Below are positions 46,094 to 57,826 of a DNA stretch of 64,000 nucleotides, in pieces. Position numbers and translations under genes: made by a program. How positions within the stretch are numbered: position 1 is the first letter of the stretch; each line of letters starts with the position of its first letter. A model generated the notes under the pieces. The model was not told where the DNA came from, searched no databases, and saw nothing but the letters and a program-made list of their open reading frames with translations. This DNA is from Drechmeria coniospora. Taxonomy: Eukaryota; Ascomycota; Sordariomycetes; Hypocreales; Ophiocordycipitaceae. The stretch is from contig NC_054391.1 in the NCBI RefSeq assembly GCF_001625195.1, forward strand, positions 4,661,157-4,725,156. Reading direction: 5' to 3'.

Positions 46094-47295
46094 GTTGACG
46101 GCGTCAAAGGCGACGGCGACGGCAGCGACGGCGTGGCAAGCTTGAGGCCCCAACGAGGGAACGGAGAGGCCATCCCTTCCTTTATCCGGCGAAGGCGGAG
46201 GCAAACGAGCGGGTGGAAAGATGGACCACCTGCTCGTCAGCTCGACCGCCTCGGCACCGACTCGCGGCTTCGCCACCGCGTGCAACCTCCCCTCGGCCAG
46301 ATCGGCTTCGTTCCTCGGGCTCGTCGACCGGATTCACTGGACGCGTGACCTTCTTGGCAGCCTATTCCATGCCCGCCGCCGGCTCCAGGCACTCGATGAG
46401 GTCGCAGGGTTGCATCGCCCAAGGTCCCCCATCCCTGCGCGATGGATCGGCTAAGCCCCCCGCCATGCCGCTTTCTGCAGGTCCGAGACTCGGACGGTGC
46501 CAATTCTCACAGAATTCCAGGCTACAGAAGCGACGCCGCTTGTTGGACTTGCCGAATCGCCGGCTCACAGCTGCCGAAGTGATTTGGTGTTGGCAGGCGT
46601 TGAAGTGGCGGCGTCGAGGTGACGGGCGTCGAGGTGACGGGCGTCGAGGTGGAGTGGAGGCACGGTTCAGGTACGAGTGGATGCGATTGCACATGTAAGA
46701 TGTAAGAGTGCTCTACGAGTACGCGTAGTCGTATGATAAAGTGCTAACACTACCTTCTGTTGCTACACTGGGTTCGCATGCTTGTATACGTATGTTATTA
46801 CCCATTCCCGTCTGACGGTGAGCGGCCGCTGGCCGCAAATGGCAGGCCAAGGGCTGTCAGCGCAGATGCTGCCCGCCGTCTCGTCTCTGCCCAGGCTCCA
46901 TCGGGGAAGCCGTGAGGGCCACTTTGCCTTGGCGGTGACGGGAAAGAAAACGCTCGGGCGACCTTGGCGTCCCCTGTGCCTTCATCGCTCCCAGGCACGT
47001 GTCTCCTTCCATGGGCAGGGCCAGGATGGTGGAAGGGCCGGCACCCGCCGACGTCTGCCGCGCCGCCTTCTTTCTTCCCGCATCAAGACGACCGAGTCGA
47101 AGAGCGGGCGGAGCCAAAATGCAAATCTGTGTCGGCGGGCAAGTCAAGACGAGGTCTGCAATGGTGACTGTCGAATAGCCAAGGCCAACTCTTCGGCCCT
47201 CGCTCTCGTCGGTTTCTGAGCACGCCATGTTCGGTGAGCCGGCGGCTCGGAGCTAACCACGGCCGTGCCGGTGGGCTGGAGTCCCTGCCGATCTC
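46094..47295. other. Intergenic, promoter side of the nuclease gene
   Basis: 1.2 kb lying upstream of the nuclease start and downstream of the NMNAT stop. It contains a 15-bp tandem repeat (46610-46651) and otherwise unremarkable GC-rich sequence. No further gene is supported. Confidence 0.6.
46610..46651. repeat. Tandem repeat, ~2.8 x 15 bp (GGCGTCGAGGTGACG)
   Basis: Two exact copies of GGCGTCGAGGTGACG and a third copy truncated after GGCGTCGAGGTG. Confidence 0.9.
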
Positions 47296-48491
47296 TCAGC
47301 CGTCGCGGGGTCCGGGCGCCGCGTCGTCGGTTCCGTCCTTTTCCTTTTCGCTCCTCTGCAGGTCGAGATCCCGGTACAGATCATGTTCGTAGATGTAATT
47401 GACAACATCATCGGGAACACTGCCAGGAGCCATGCTGGTTAGGGACGGATAGTGTGCCGGGGGGGAGTGGATGGGGCGCACATGTAATCGATGCTCAGGT
47501 TTCTCTTCAAAAGCAAGCGCACCTTCGTGCTGCTGACATCATTGGTCACAACCTAGGGACAAGGTTAGCTCGCCACGCACAGTTGGGCGGAGGAAGCCCC
47601 CATGGGCCGGCTGGTTGCCCACCTGTCGTATGACATGGATGTTCTTCTCCCACTGCTTCAAGCTCGCGAGGGCCGAGTCGAGCTCGGTGCCTGTTCGCTC
47701 CAGCACGAAGGCTCCAAAGTTTCCGAGAATGTGCTCGACGTCACGGGCGTCCCAGACCTCGGGCGTGCTGATCGTCTGGATCAAGTCGGCACCGGCGAGC
47801 AGGACGATCTTGGCGGGCTTGCGGGTGCCGTCAGTGCACTCGACGCCGCCCATGACGTGGTTGATTTCGTAGTCGAAGTGGTCGAGCACTCGTGCCGTCG
47901 GGCTGGAGCGGCCAAGTCAGCCTCGTCCCAACGTCTCCGGGGACAGCGCAGGACGTCTTACATGTACGTCGGGCTCTCGGCCTCCCATGGGTCTACCATG
48001 AGCCACTTGGACGTGTTCTCGGTCGCCAGCTCGCACATGCGGATGCGATGCACCGCCGGCGCGAGGCCCTTCTTCTTGTAGGCGTCGGAGACGGGGGAGA
48101 GGTAGCCGCCAACGACCTCGAATCCTGCTGCAGAGAAGGAGGGTCAGAGAGTGGATTCGATGCCTTTGGATTTCTGCGTATGAATCGGTTGATGGCTACG
48201 TACCCTCGTTACGGCTGTGGTCCCGAGCCATGGGAAACATGCGGAGGTGAAGGAAGGTGATGGGGGAGACTGCATGCAGGTCAGCAACGAGCACGGGTGA
48301 CGAGACGGCGCGCAGGCCGCTACTGCGAGAGTGAATCGGCTTGCGCCCATGCGAACCAGTTGCTTACATGATCCGCAGGAGACCAGGACGAGGGGCGTAT
48401 TCGAGCTCGAGGCGCGGCGAAGGCGATGTGATGGGAATGTATAGGTGGCGGGAGTCATCTTCTTGACAAAGTCAAAATCGGACGAGGCCAT
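47296..48491 (-). CDS. Nicotinamide/nicotinate mononucleotide adenylyltransferase (NMNAT)
   Basis: Final step of NAD synthesis: joins NMN or NaMN with ATP. Six exons on the minus strand: 48491-48368, 48269-48204, 48124-47962, 47902-47623, 47552-47482 and 47419-47296, giving 275 residues, normal for eukaryotic NMNAT. The nucleotidyltransferase signature [15 protein letters not shown] (residues 39-53) is assembled across the first intron. Then follow [63 protein letters not shown] and [17 protein letters not shown] (the ISSTxxR-type motif), ending [20 protein letters not shown]. All five introns are GT-AG and in phase, and each junction restores a conserved motif. The last ~25 residues are charged and divergent. 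Equivalent to yeast Nma1/Nma2. Confidence 0.95.
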
Positions 48492-50746
48492 GGCGACGTC
48501 GGAGGGGCCGCGAGAGCGCCGTGTCGCCGTGGAGAAGGAAGGGCGAGTCAATTGGGGACGAATGGAGAAGCAGGTGTCGGGATGCGACGGAGGGAACGAG
48601 TTCTGCAGGTATCGATGAAGGCGCTGTGCCGGCGTCCGTGGAATCGTCAGACCGAGGAGGCGCATGAAAAATGGACGAGTTTCGGATCGACTAGGACGGC
48701 CTTGGTTCGACGGGCATGGCCAGCGCACCTAGGAGGAGAGCGACGGCCCGGCTGGGCTGTGGGCAGCACGGTCGAGGACTTTGCTGCTGCCGGTTGCGGT
48801 GACGACGGACAGAAATGGGCGGTGACCGGCTGAATGCTTGCCTGGTTGGTTGCGAGGAGTGATCTTGTAGAAGGACAGAATCGGACCGACGGGACAGGGA
48901 CGAGTTCGCTGGTCGTCGCCTGCGCTTCTGGTTGGTTCCAGCCGCTTGGGTCTTGGGTCTTGCTGGCTTTGGGTCTGGCAAAGGCCAGTCCAGGCCAATC
49001 CAGGCGAGCGTTGGTGCTGGCGCGCACACCACATGTACTTGTACATGGACGTGCACCTGCACTCTCCTACCGCTCGTGTACATGTACATGTAACACCACC
49101 ACTCCGACACTCAACACGTACCACGGTGCAGTGCAACCACTGCCAACCAGAACCACGCCAGCAGGTCGTCCTTCTGGAAAAGCGGAGTTGCCACGCCATG
49201 GGCCCATCGATCGCTTCCTTACAGTACTTACGGAGTACAGCACTTAAGTACGGAGTACAGTGCTTGCACTTCTGCTTGTGCTTGGTACCTAGGTACTCAT
49301 GGTTGTGTTCCAGTTGACAGTGGTTGACGGCGTCATTCCAACGTGGCCCCCTGTGGTGCTCGTTCCCTACTAAGCATACTAGTACTGTACCAAAGCAATC
49401 AGGTACTGATTACAACCAGGTATTTGCACGTATCTAACCACCAATATAGCGCGGAAAGGAACATCAACGGTACGGCTCACAGGTGCGCCCCCTCCTGTCC
49501 GCTCCGTTCTCGGCCCTCGGGGTTTGTGCGCAGGCGGCGACGCCCTGACCAGCACAACCATGAAAAGTTGGTGTGAATGCCAGTTGATATAAAATGTCCT
49601 CCAGTGGTGTGAGAAAAATCACGCAGGGTTTCAAGTAAGCCGACGTCATCTTCGACAATGTGTCACATTTTTCCTGGTCAAACTCCAGCCGGAATATCGT
49701 CTGGAATCGACTCCGGGCTCGGCCATGGGCAAGTACTTGTTTAGGTTTGTCTCCAGAACTAAACGGATATTAATACCACACTTGAAGAAAAGTTGCCGTC
49801 GCAGCTGATATGAACTATTCATGACATCTCGCCCTACATCAGCTGTTGCTATAACTTTTCTCGACAACAGTGCTGAAGGTCCTTCATTCCAACCGAAATA
49901 GGGCTCACCATCCACTGACTCATCTGCATCATCCGACCGCCATGTCCTCTCCTCTTCTCCTTGATAAGACAGCAGTGCGAGTGAAAGAAGAAGGAGACTG
50001 CATTTCAAATGGGGACTGTGTCCATGCCTCACGAAGCTATGCATGACGATGAAGTATGCAAATAGTACCTATTGCAGAAGGACATGGCGAAGAGATGTCC
50101 ATGATCGGAGGGACCTTGTTCCCAATTGGTCTTGGAAATATTCGCTGCGTGCTTTCGGGGCTGGCGCGAAGGATGGCAATACTCACAGAGCTTGCGTGAG
50201 TGTTGGGACTATAAAGTTGGCACAAGAACATGACAAAGATATATTCATGATCGGAGGGGCCTTGTTCCTACTTGGTCATGGAAATAATACCCGCTTCGTG
50301 CTTTAGGAGCTGGCGTGAACGATGATAATACTCACTGAGGGTACATGAGTCTTGGTGCTATGACAATGGCGTAAGCATCACCGAATACAATGTTTCGATG
50401 CAGACAGCCAATAGGTCCGAGCCCAGCTTCGCGTCATCCCGCGGGAATGTTCTCTGTAAGTACATCTATCATAAATCAGGTGAATACCGGGGGGGGGCAT
50501 CCCTCAAGGAGTCATCCCTCAAGGAGTCATCCGGTGCCTACTAGGAACCAAGTACGCACCATGAAGATCGGCTGCGTTGACCGCAGTTCCCTTCTTGTAG
50601 GTACATGCAGCGCCCCTCACCGCATGGCACAAAATGAGGAGCTCACTGTGGAACGGAAAGTTGGCCTGTTCTTTCCCTACCTTGAGGTGCCACGATTGCC
50701 CTCGGATACTCCTTGGATACCCCTCAGTCAGCGGTTTTCCGTCCCA
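48492..50746. other. Intergenic, 2.3 kb, with degenerate duplicated block
   Basis: No intact gene. It holds TACGGAGTAC words (49219-49260), CATGTACATG-type GTAC words (49020-49090), and a locally less GC-rich part (49560-50400) that includes a diverged 146-bp tandem duplication with possible transporter-relic coding similarity. Confidence 0.6.
50080..50371 (+). repeat. Diverged tandem duplication, 2 x 146 bp; possible pseudogene relic
   Basis: The units 50080-50225 and 50226-50371 align with an offset of 146 bp. Shared blocks are CATGATCGGAGGG(A/G)CCTTGTTCC, TTGGTC(T/A)TGGAAATA, CG(C/T)GTGCTTT, AG/GGCTGGCG(C/T)GAA and AATACTCAC. In one frame both copies read MIGG(T/A)LF followed by (P/L)(I/L)G, reminiscent of a membrane helix of MFS drug/polyamine transporters. 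The offset is not a multiple of three and stops follow, so no protein is made as is. Confidence 0.6.
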
Positions 50747-52637
50747 TCAGTACCCAAAGTCCTCCCGCACAACCTTTTCCCCATCCAACCAGCCGTCCAG
50801 CAATCGAAGCAGCGCCGGCCCGGCACAGAGATAAAACTTCCGCTCGGCCCCCTTCAGCTCGTCGACATCTCCCTTGCCCAGCCTCCTTCTCTCGACCCTG
50901 GCGGCCCCGAGGGCCTGCAGCTTCTTCAGCAGGTTCTCGTCGCCGTCCCGCCCCGTGACGTAGAGGCTCGTGACGGCAGCGAGGCCTGGAATATCCTCGA
51001 ACGCTCGCACTGCGAGAGCGAGGTCTTCGTGACGCAGACTCCAGAGCACCCGAAGATCGACGGCGGCATCGAGAACGGCGCTCGCCTGTGCGAGCAGCGG
51101 CGTCACTCCCACCCCGCCTGCCACAAACACCGGCTGAGCACCGCCCGTGGTCGTCGGCATCCGGAAAGCCTCCTCACCGCCAAAACCCAGCACGGCTATC
51201 GACAGCGGCACGCGCGTATCGTGCCTCCAGAGCAGGTTTGTTGCGGGTCCGTGCCGCCGCACCGTGAGCTCTACCCGCCCGCTGCTGCTCGGCGAGCTCG
51301 AGATGGTAAACGTCCGCACGAGGTCGTCGTTGAGACTCTGCGGGTCGTCGTCTCGCATGTGCGAGTATCCCACCCCGAGCTCGGGTTCGAAGTCGAGCGT
51401 CAGGTGCTGACCCGCGAACCAGGTCGGGAGCCGTTGGCCGCTTTCCGAAGTGAGCTGGAATGTGAGCCTGCCGATGGTCGGGCTGATGATCTCGCGCTCC
51501 ACGAGGTTGACGGTGATGTCGACTTGCGCCCCGGCGTCGGTCACGTGCGACTCCTTCTCCGACAGGAGCAGACGCAGCGGCGGGTTGTAGGGGGACGCTT
51601 CCACCCGCGTTCCCCTGAATGGCAATCCGCCCTTGACGAAGCGCGCCGACGACACGTTGATCTTGACGGCGAGCTTGGATCTCGCAAGAAGAGACGACGC
51701 CTCGGCACCGACGAGGATGGACGCCTCGCCCGTCAAGTAGAGGGCATCCGACGAATCGTAATCTGGAATGACGATGCCCACAAGAGGATTGACTCGCAGG
51801 TTCCCCAACGACTGGTACAGCCGATTTCCAGAAACTATGTTACACATGTTTGTCAGCCGCCATGTTGCCCTTGTCGCAGGGGCTCGAGCCATGTGCAAAG
51901 GGGAAGGGGGTCGCCGTCTCACACTCTGGATACACCAGCACGACCTCGTCCGCTTCGTTCTTCGCCACCCTCACAAACCCGGCCGTGCCACCACGGTGGT
52001 TCGTATCCATCGTCTGCCCGTTCGTGCTCGACAGGAAGAACATGTCAGCCCGGTCCATGAGCTGCAGCGCCTCCTTCGGCAGCGGCAGCCCGTCACTGAC
52101 GAGCTGCGCATCCGCCGGGCTGTGCCTCTTGACATCCTTCTTGTTGATGTATTTGGGGCAGTTGCCGAGGCTCTCCGTCACCGCCATGGCCGCTTGCACG
52201 TCCGCCTCGGCACCTGTCCCCGCCTCCGATGAGCCGGCGATCATCATGCCCGCGAGCTTCACCCTGTCCCGCGTCTCCAGATCGATCGACAGAGCCGCCA
52301 TCATCTTCCCCCGCCCCTGGTTCGGCTGCACAAGGCCACCACTCTCGCCCTCCCACAGCGCGGCGAACACGGGATCGTGCCGCACATCGACTTCGCTGCG
52401 GAAGCCGAGCACACCCTCCGCCACCGGGGCCGCGAACCCTCGTTCACCTCCCCACACGGTTGTCCACGGCCGACCTTCCTTGTCGAGGGTGCCGAGCGCT
52501 AGCAGGGGCGACGCACCAACGCGGTGCGCGTATGCCATGGGCAGTCCGGCACTCGTCGGATTCCCCGACGGCGGTACATGGAGCATCTGCTGAACGGCCA
52601 CCTCCCCTTCGTGAAAGGACGATAGTCGTGACGGCAT
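50747..52637 (-). CDS. PNPOx-like / ferredoxin-reductase-type fusion flavoprotein
   Basis: Exons on the minus strand 52637-51923 and 51834-50747 (88-bp intron, donor GTGAGA, acceptor CATAG) give 600 residues. The N-terminal half is a split-barrel flavin-binding domain related to pyridoxamine-5'-phosphate oxidase (GTLDKEGRPWTTVWGGE, DRADMFFLSST, NHRGGTAGFVRV, and PEFSGNRLYQSLGNLRVNP formed across the intron). The C-terminal half is an FAD/NAD(P) reductase: RTFTISSSP binds FAD, FVAGGVGVTPLLAQ binds pyridine nucleotide, and FYLCAGPALLRLLDGWL ends the fold. It stops about where related proteins begin a [2Fe-2S] ferredoxin domain; none is present. Probably a cytosolic NAD(P)H-dependent flavin oxidoreductase with unknown acceptor. 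The frame is open to 52754, but the ATG at 52637 opens the conserved region. Confidence 0.88.
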
Positions 52638-53393
52638 GGTGACGGTATAGTTGTCAACGACTTGCAGAAGCAGGGACCGGGACGAGACGAGGTATTGTAT
52701 CAAGGGAAGCGAGGTGAGGTTCGAGGTGAGCATCGGCAGGTGTCGCACCTCCAATTAATTGAGCAGGAAACGAACTTCATCAGTCTGTCACCGAGGCTGA
52801 CTGCATACGCGTGCCTAGGTCCCTCTGAGCACTGCGTGGAATGCCGGCAAAGGATGCGTCTGGGGTTGCTGCGACGTTGGGGAAATCGCGGGGTTGATGA
52901 CGAGCACCTCTCTCCCGCCGCCTCCGGCATCCGCGATGCAAGCCGTCCTGATATGTCATCATCGGAGCTAGATTTGTCTCAAGCCCCAATCCGTATCTCT
53001 CGTGGCGCCCTGCTGTTCGAATGCGCATGCTTAGGCAGTATTAGGCAAAGCGCCGCGCCGACCCCCTCCACCGCATGGGATCATATCCGGGGAATGGTTT
53101 CCCAGCTGCAGCTGATCGTCACAGGGCTCAAATTCGCCGGCATCGCTTCCATTGTTCTTCAAGCAACTAGGTGCAATCCGTCGGGTCCGAGCAGGGCTGC
53201 CTGCATACCAACCCAATATGGAATGGGTATCAAACAAACAGATACAATAGCACAACGGTGAGGAAATTCAGCTCCCTGCCCTCCAGCTCGGTCCATTGCC
53301 TGTGTCATGAAGATGCAGACATCCAGCGACGATACAGGGCCAGTCGGCATGCAGCCGGCAATTCGAATCAGCGGCATGTACTCGTTCCTGACG
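52638..53393. other. Intergenic, 756 bp
   Basis: Lies upstream of the flavoprotein start and downstream of the KCH gene stop, both on the minus strand. No repeat or RNA gene was recognised. Confidence 0.6.
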
Positions 53394-55300
53394 CTAGTAC
53401 CTGCGCCCGCCCTCGTCGATGGGCCTATACGGGCCCTCCAATCGACCTTGCGCGTTGCCCGGTTCGGCTCTGTATGGCTGATAGCTCGATGCGCTACGAA
53501 CGCTATGCGCTGTTCCAGGCCGGCCTTGCAAGGCACCGATGGGGCCGCCAGCCGGCATCGGAGCCGTGAAGTTCCTCCGTGGTGGTTGTCGGGGCCCACC
53601 TGCAGGACCCGACCCCGTCAGATTTCTCCACCCTTGATATGCCGATGGAGCTGTGAAGCCGGACACGGGCGTGGCCATTTCGTGTGCGGCGTCCGATGGG
53701 GTAGGGCGAGCGCGACCGCCAGGTGCGTTAGCGTCGTACGTGCCCATATACGGTGGCTGCTGAGGACGCTCGTTCGGGCGACCGTACGGATTCGCGGGCG
53801 CCGTCGTCGGGCCGCCAACTGGGCGCCTCGTGATCGCCGTATCCATAGGTTCGGGACTGGCAGTGAGGTGGCGCCGCAGAGAGGACCCGGCCAAGGTACC
53901 GTTGGCGAACCCATAACCTGGGCGAGGTCCGAAACTTCTTTGAGATCCGGACGTACCCGGTCGTGGAGCCGTCGCGGAGTTGTAGTCCAAGAAGTGTGCG
54001 CCGGCAGCTTCTACCGGTGCCCTATCGTGTGCGATATCGGCCGCCGCTCCCACCAGCGGTGCTCTCGAAGAGTAGCTGGCGGCGGAAGCAGACGAACCAG
54101 TCTGGCGGTGCAGTGGTCGTTTTTGGCCAACGGCCGTGCGGTCGAGCCCGAGGGGTGTTTCCGGGCGAGACGAATACACTGGCAGGGTGACGGACGTCCC
54201 GTTATGCCCCAAGACGGGCATGCAGGGCAGACTATCCTCGTCGGACGGGTCGGCAAAATCCGAGATGACGGGGAGCGTGGCCGCACGCTCCAGCGGGGGC
54301 TTTTCGCCATTGCCCATGGCTAGAGCGTCCGCCTTCTCCCTCTTCGCCTGACCTTTGGCAAGCGCCTTGTTCACCTTGGTCGTGACAATCTTGGTGAGCC
54401 TCTTGTTGACCTTGCGCTCGCAGTATCCGGTGAGTCCGCCGTCGGCACGAGGGATCCAGTGGATGAGGAAGAAAAGGTAGAACAGGACGGCGGACAGGAG
54501 ATAGATGGCGGAGAAGACCCAGACGACGATGGTGAAGCACATGCCGGAGAGAATGACGGCTTGCTGGTAGTCTTCGGATGCGAGGATCTTGATCTTGTCG
54601 AAGAAGCCGAGGATGGATCCTCCAACGCTAGTGGCGGTGGGCTCAAGCTTGGTCACGTAGACGGACCTGAGCGTCAATGCATTGACGACCTGGCGAGGAC
54701 CAGAGCATAGAACGACACGAATCCAGGCTGCAGCCGTGGCGGTCCGGATGAGCAACAATCAGCCGACGAGCGATGCATCATCATCGTGGATTAGGGTGCG
54801 GGGGACGTACACTGGAAGTTGAAGTAGGTAAACAGGGCAATGTACTCGGCACCCTTGTTACTCTTGGTCAACTCGGTGAAGACCAGAAACCGCTTCCAGC
54901 CTTGACCGGATCCGAGACGGATCGATTCCCAGCGAGCTGCGAGGCTGTCCATGTAGCATTCGGCGACGTTGCGGCGCTTCATGACGCGGGCGGCGCGGAT
55001 GCCCTCGAAGGCGAGGTTGACGAAGGAGGCGATGATGCAGCCGGAGAAGATCCATTTGGAAACGTCGATGGGGATCGCCGGTTTGATCTTGGACGACCAT
55101 CGGCTGAAGGCGAGCAGGTTGACGGCGATGAAGATGTCGACGGCGTAGACGGCAACGGACAAGAACAAATTGAGCCAGAGGTAGCCGTAGAAGAAGCCCG
55201 GGCCGCAACCTTTCGCCTTGAAGTCGGTGAGGCTGATGTAGTCCCATTTGTGGTCGGTGAAGCCGTCGGCCTCCTTCTTTCGGTGACGAAGGCAACCCAT
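53394..55300 (-). CDS. KCH-family low-affinity potassium transporter (Kch1/Prm6-like)
   Basis: Plasma-membrane potassium influx protein family linked in yeast to pheromone- and stress-induced calcium signalling. Exons on the minus strand 55300-54811 and 54727-53394 (83-bp intron, donor GTACGT, acceptor TGCAG) give 607 residues. Residues 1-260 match the KCH domain: KWDYISLTDF, then a membrane helix (GYLWLNLFLSVAVYAVDIF), AVNLLAFSRWSSKIKPAIP, a second helix (KWIFSGCIIASFVNLAF), GWKRFLVFTELTKSNKGAEYIALFTYFNFQ, SWIRVVLCSGPRQVVNALTL and two further helices (FTIVVWVFSAIYLLSAVLFYLFFLIHW). The remaining ~330 residues are a disordered cytoplasmic tail rich in Pro, Gly, Ser and Arg, typical of filamentous-fungal members. 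The start (MGCLRH) begins with a Gly-Cys pair, possibly acylated (inference). Divergent from the degenerate kinase gene. Confidence 0.92.
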
Positions 55301-57826
55301 TCCGTCGACGGGTGGTGTTTTGCAATGACGACAACGGCCCGCGAAGTCGCAGTCGCAGGGCACGAGCAACGATGCACGGAATCGAAGGCGTCACCGTCCG
55401 AATGCCGAAGGAGAGGGACCCCGGAACTGCCGAGAGCACACGTCGTTCCTCGCCTGCGAAGTCTCGACGGTGCTGCCACGGCGGGAGGCTTCGGCGAAGG
55501 ACGACAAAACGATGGCGATGAGGAGAGGTGGCGGGCGCGGGTGGCCGCACAGAGGATGCGGGAATTGCGACTCACTTCGTCCCTCGCATGTTTCGACGAC
55601 GGCCAGGCTTGACGATGGAGTTGATGGTCCTATCCTGACGGCGCGGCCAAGCCAAACTACGGCCGGTCGCACTGGGTCCAGTTCTGCCTGCGATGCTCGT
55701 CTCCGTGGCCCTGCGGCAAGCTGGGAATCAAGGACAGGAGGAGGAAGACAGGGGGTGATGGTCCGCGAGGAAATTGGAATGAGATGGGTACGGAAAGGCT
55801 TCGATTCGGAACATCTGGGTCCCGAAAAGCTCGGAAGCCGCGTGCTCGTCGGTGGCAGGAAGGGGCGGCGCGACGAGAGCGAAGCGCGGTGGTGATATGG
55901 GGACGATGTCTCTGGGCTTTTTGGAATGCGATCAGCAGAGGAGGAGTGCGAGATGACGACGACGGCAATGGTCCGCAGCCACGCGTCGGCTCGAAGAAAG
56001 GGGATGGAGATGGAGGGTGGAGAGCATCGATTCTGGGAGAGGGAGAGACACAAGCAAGGGACAAGGCGGTACAGTACAGTACTGCTACATGCAGGTACAA
56101 GTAGGTGAGTGGTTGGTGATCGAGACTTGCGACGGCAAGCTACGTCTCGTCGGGCCACGATTAGCGGTACCTACGCTGCCGTCCAGGGCGCGGCTTCAGT
56201 AGGAGGTTAGCGGACGACCCCCTGCGGCAAGGGGCGAAGGATCGTTGATTGGCGTTGCGTCGGTGGTGCTGCAGGGGGAGACCCCACCGTTCCCGCCATG
56301 GCCCGCACGCGGGCTCAAGACTTCCCGCATAGTTCCAGCCAATGACTGGCGGCGAGCGATGTTACAGTTGGGATCGGTGGGCGCCGAGAACATGTCTTAC
56401 CCTGTACCTGCACTTGAGCACCTGCAGTAATTATTAATAGGTGTTGCACTTCTACGGAGTACACCAACACCTACTTGTACATGTAAGAGCACCTGCACCT
56501 ACAGTATTTACACTTCAGTTGCCAGTACTTAGAAGCATGTACACATTTTCACATGTACTGACTGACAAGATAGCGTGTCCTCGTGCACGTAGGAGTACAT
56601 GTAGCAGGGCGAAAGCATTCAAACATCCTCGTACCAGGAATCCAATGCCCAGCACCGTCGTCCGAAGTAGGCTCGTGGCATCATTCCAGCAGCAGGCGAC
56701 ATAACAGCCAAGCTGGGTTTGGCCCGCCTCAACAATAAAAAGGTTTCCCTCGCCCATGGAGTCCGTACACATGGGACTTTGTTCCGCGGCAGGCTTATCA
56801 AGCAGACAATGAAAAATATCGAACAAAAATAATAGCCAGCATGAGCGGCAGCCATCAATTCGCTTCCGCTCTTGGCGATGCTGATTGATCACGCGTGGGT
56901 TGCATCCATGCAAATGGATACACAATGACATGTACATGCATATAATTAGGTACGGAGTACGGAGCAAGTAATGCTTAATTATTACTCCGTAGGCGTACGG
57001 AATACTCTTACTGGCTGGGCTGGTATTTGCAAGTAGCGTCAGCTCATCAAGGCCACAGCGCACCATCAGCACACCACAGCCCGATTCTGCCAGACATTTA
57101 CCTTTGCCTGTAGATCCCAAGGCAGAACGCACCAGTTCGTCAGGTCACTCTATTGACTGGGTTCGATGAACCGGAAGAGTGCATCGCGTTCCACTTTGCT
57201 GAAACGCGTCCCCGGCTGGCACGAGATGGGATTCTGCAGCCAAACCTCTCCCCAGCTGCGGGCCTCGAACGTTGGTATGCACCCTTCATGCCTGCACCGA
57301 GGTCTTGTTTCATCCACCAACGGTTCACGTCTCGGCTGCATCTCCAAACATCGTACAGCAACTGTACACAGAAGGCGTCTCCGAACTTGTACGACTCGGC
57401 CACGAGCGTCGGAGGTGCTAGCGGGGTGCAGCGTGCGTGCGTGCGTTCGTGCGTGCGTGCGAGATCTCCCGACGCACATGAAAAGGACAAGAATCGGCTG
57501 GCCCTCTACAGAACACAGCATCAGCCGTTCAAACCGTCGGCCGACGGAAGGGATGTCACGCTCTACAGCGATTGTTTGTGCGGATGCAGAACAAAAGCCG
57601 TTGTGAAAGCGCCCGACCTGGCTTGGCGCACATTGCGAGATGTGATTGCCAGCCGCACATGCCGTCTGTGCCGTCCCATCCCTCCTTTGTCGGCGTGGTT
57701 GAACAAAGGATCCGTCCATGCTGGGCTGGAATAAGAGACGACGACGACCTCGGCGTGGGCAATCAACCGATGCCATGTTCGCAATTCTCGGAGGACAGCC
57801 GCCGTCGGTTCTGACCCCAATAGGCC
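55301..57826. promoter_or_regulatory. Divergent intergenic region between KCH and kinase-like genes
   Basis: 2.5 kb between two divergent start codons. It contains several CGGAGTAC/GTACTCCG-type words (56453-56463, 56951-56965, 56985-57005), a GCGT/CGTG simple repeat at about 57428-57461 and an AT-richer part around 56700-57010. Open frames on both strands near 55391-56158 and 57150-57850 lack recognisable domains and are not called. Confidence 0.55.

Noticed and set aside
45246..46348. Alternative plus-strand frames over the secreted nuclease gene
   Set aside because: They are shadows of the minus-strand exons, which carry the catalytic motifs and clean splice sites.
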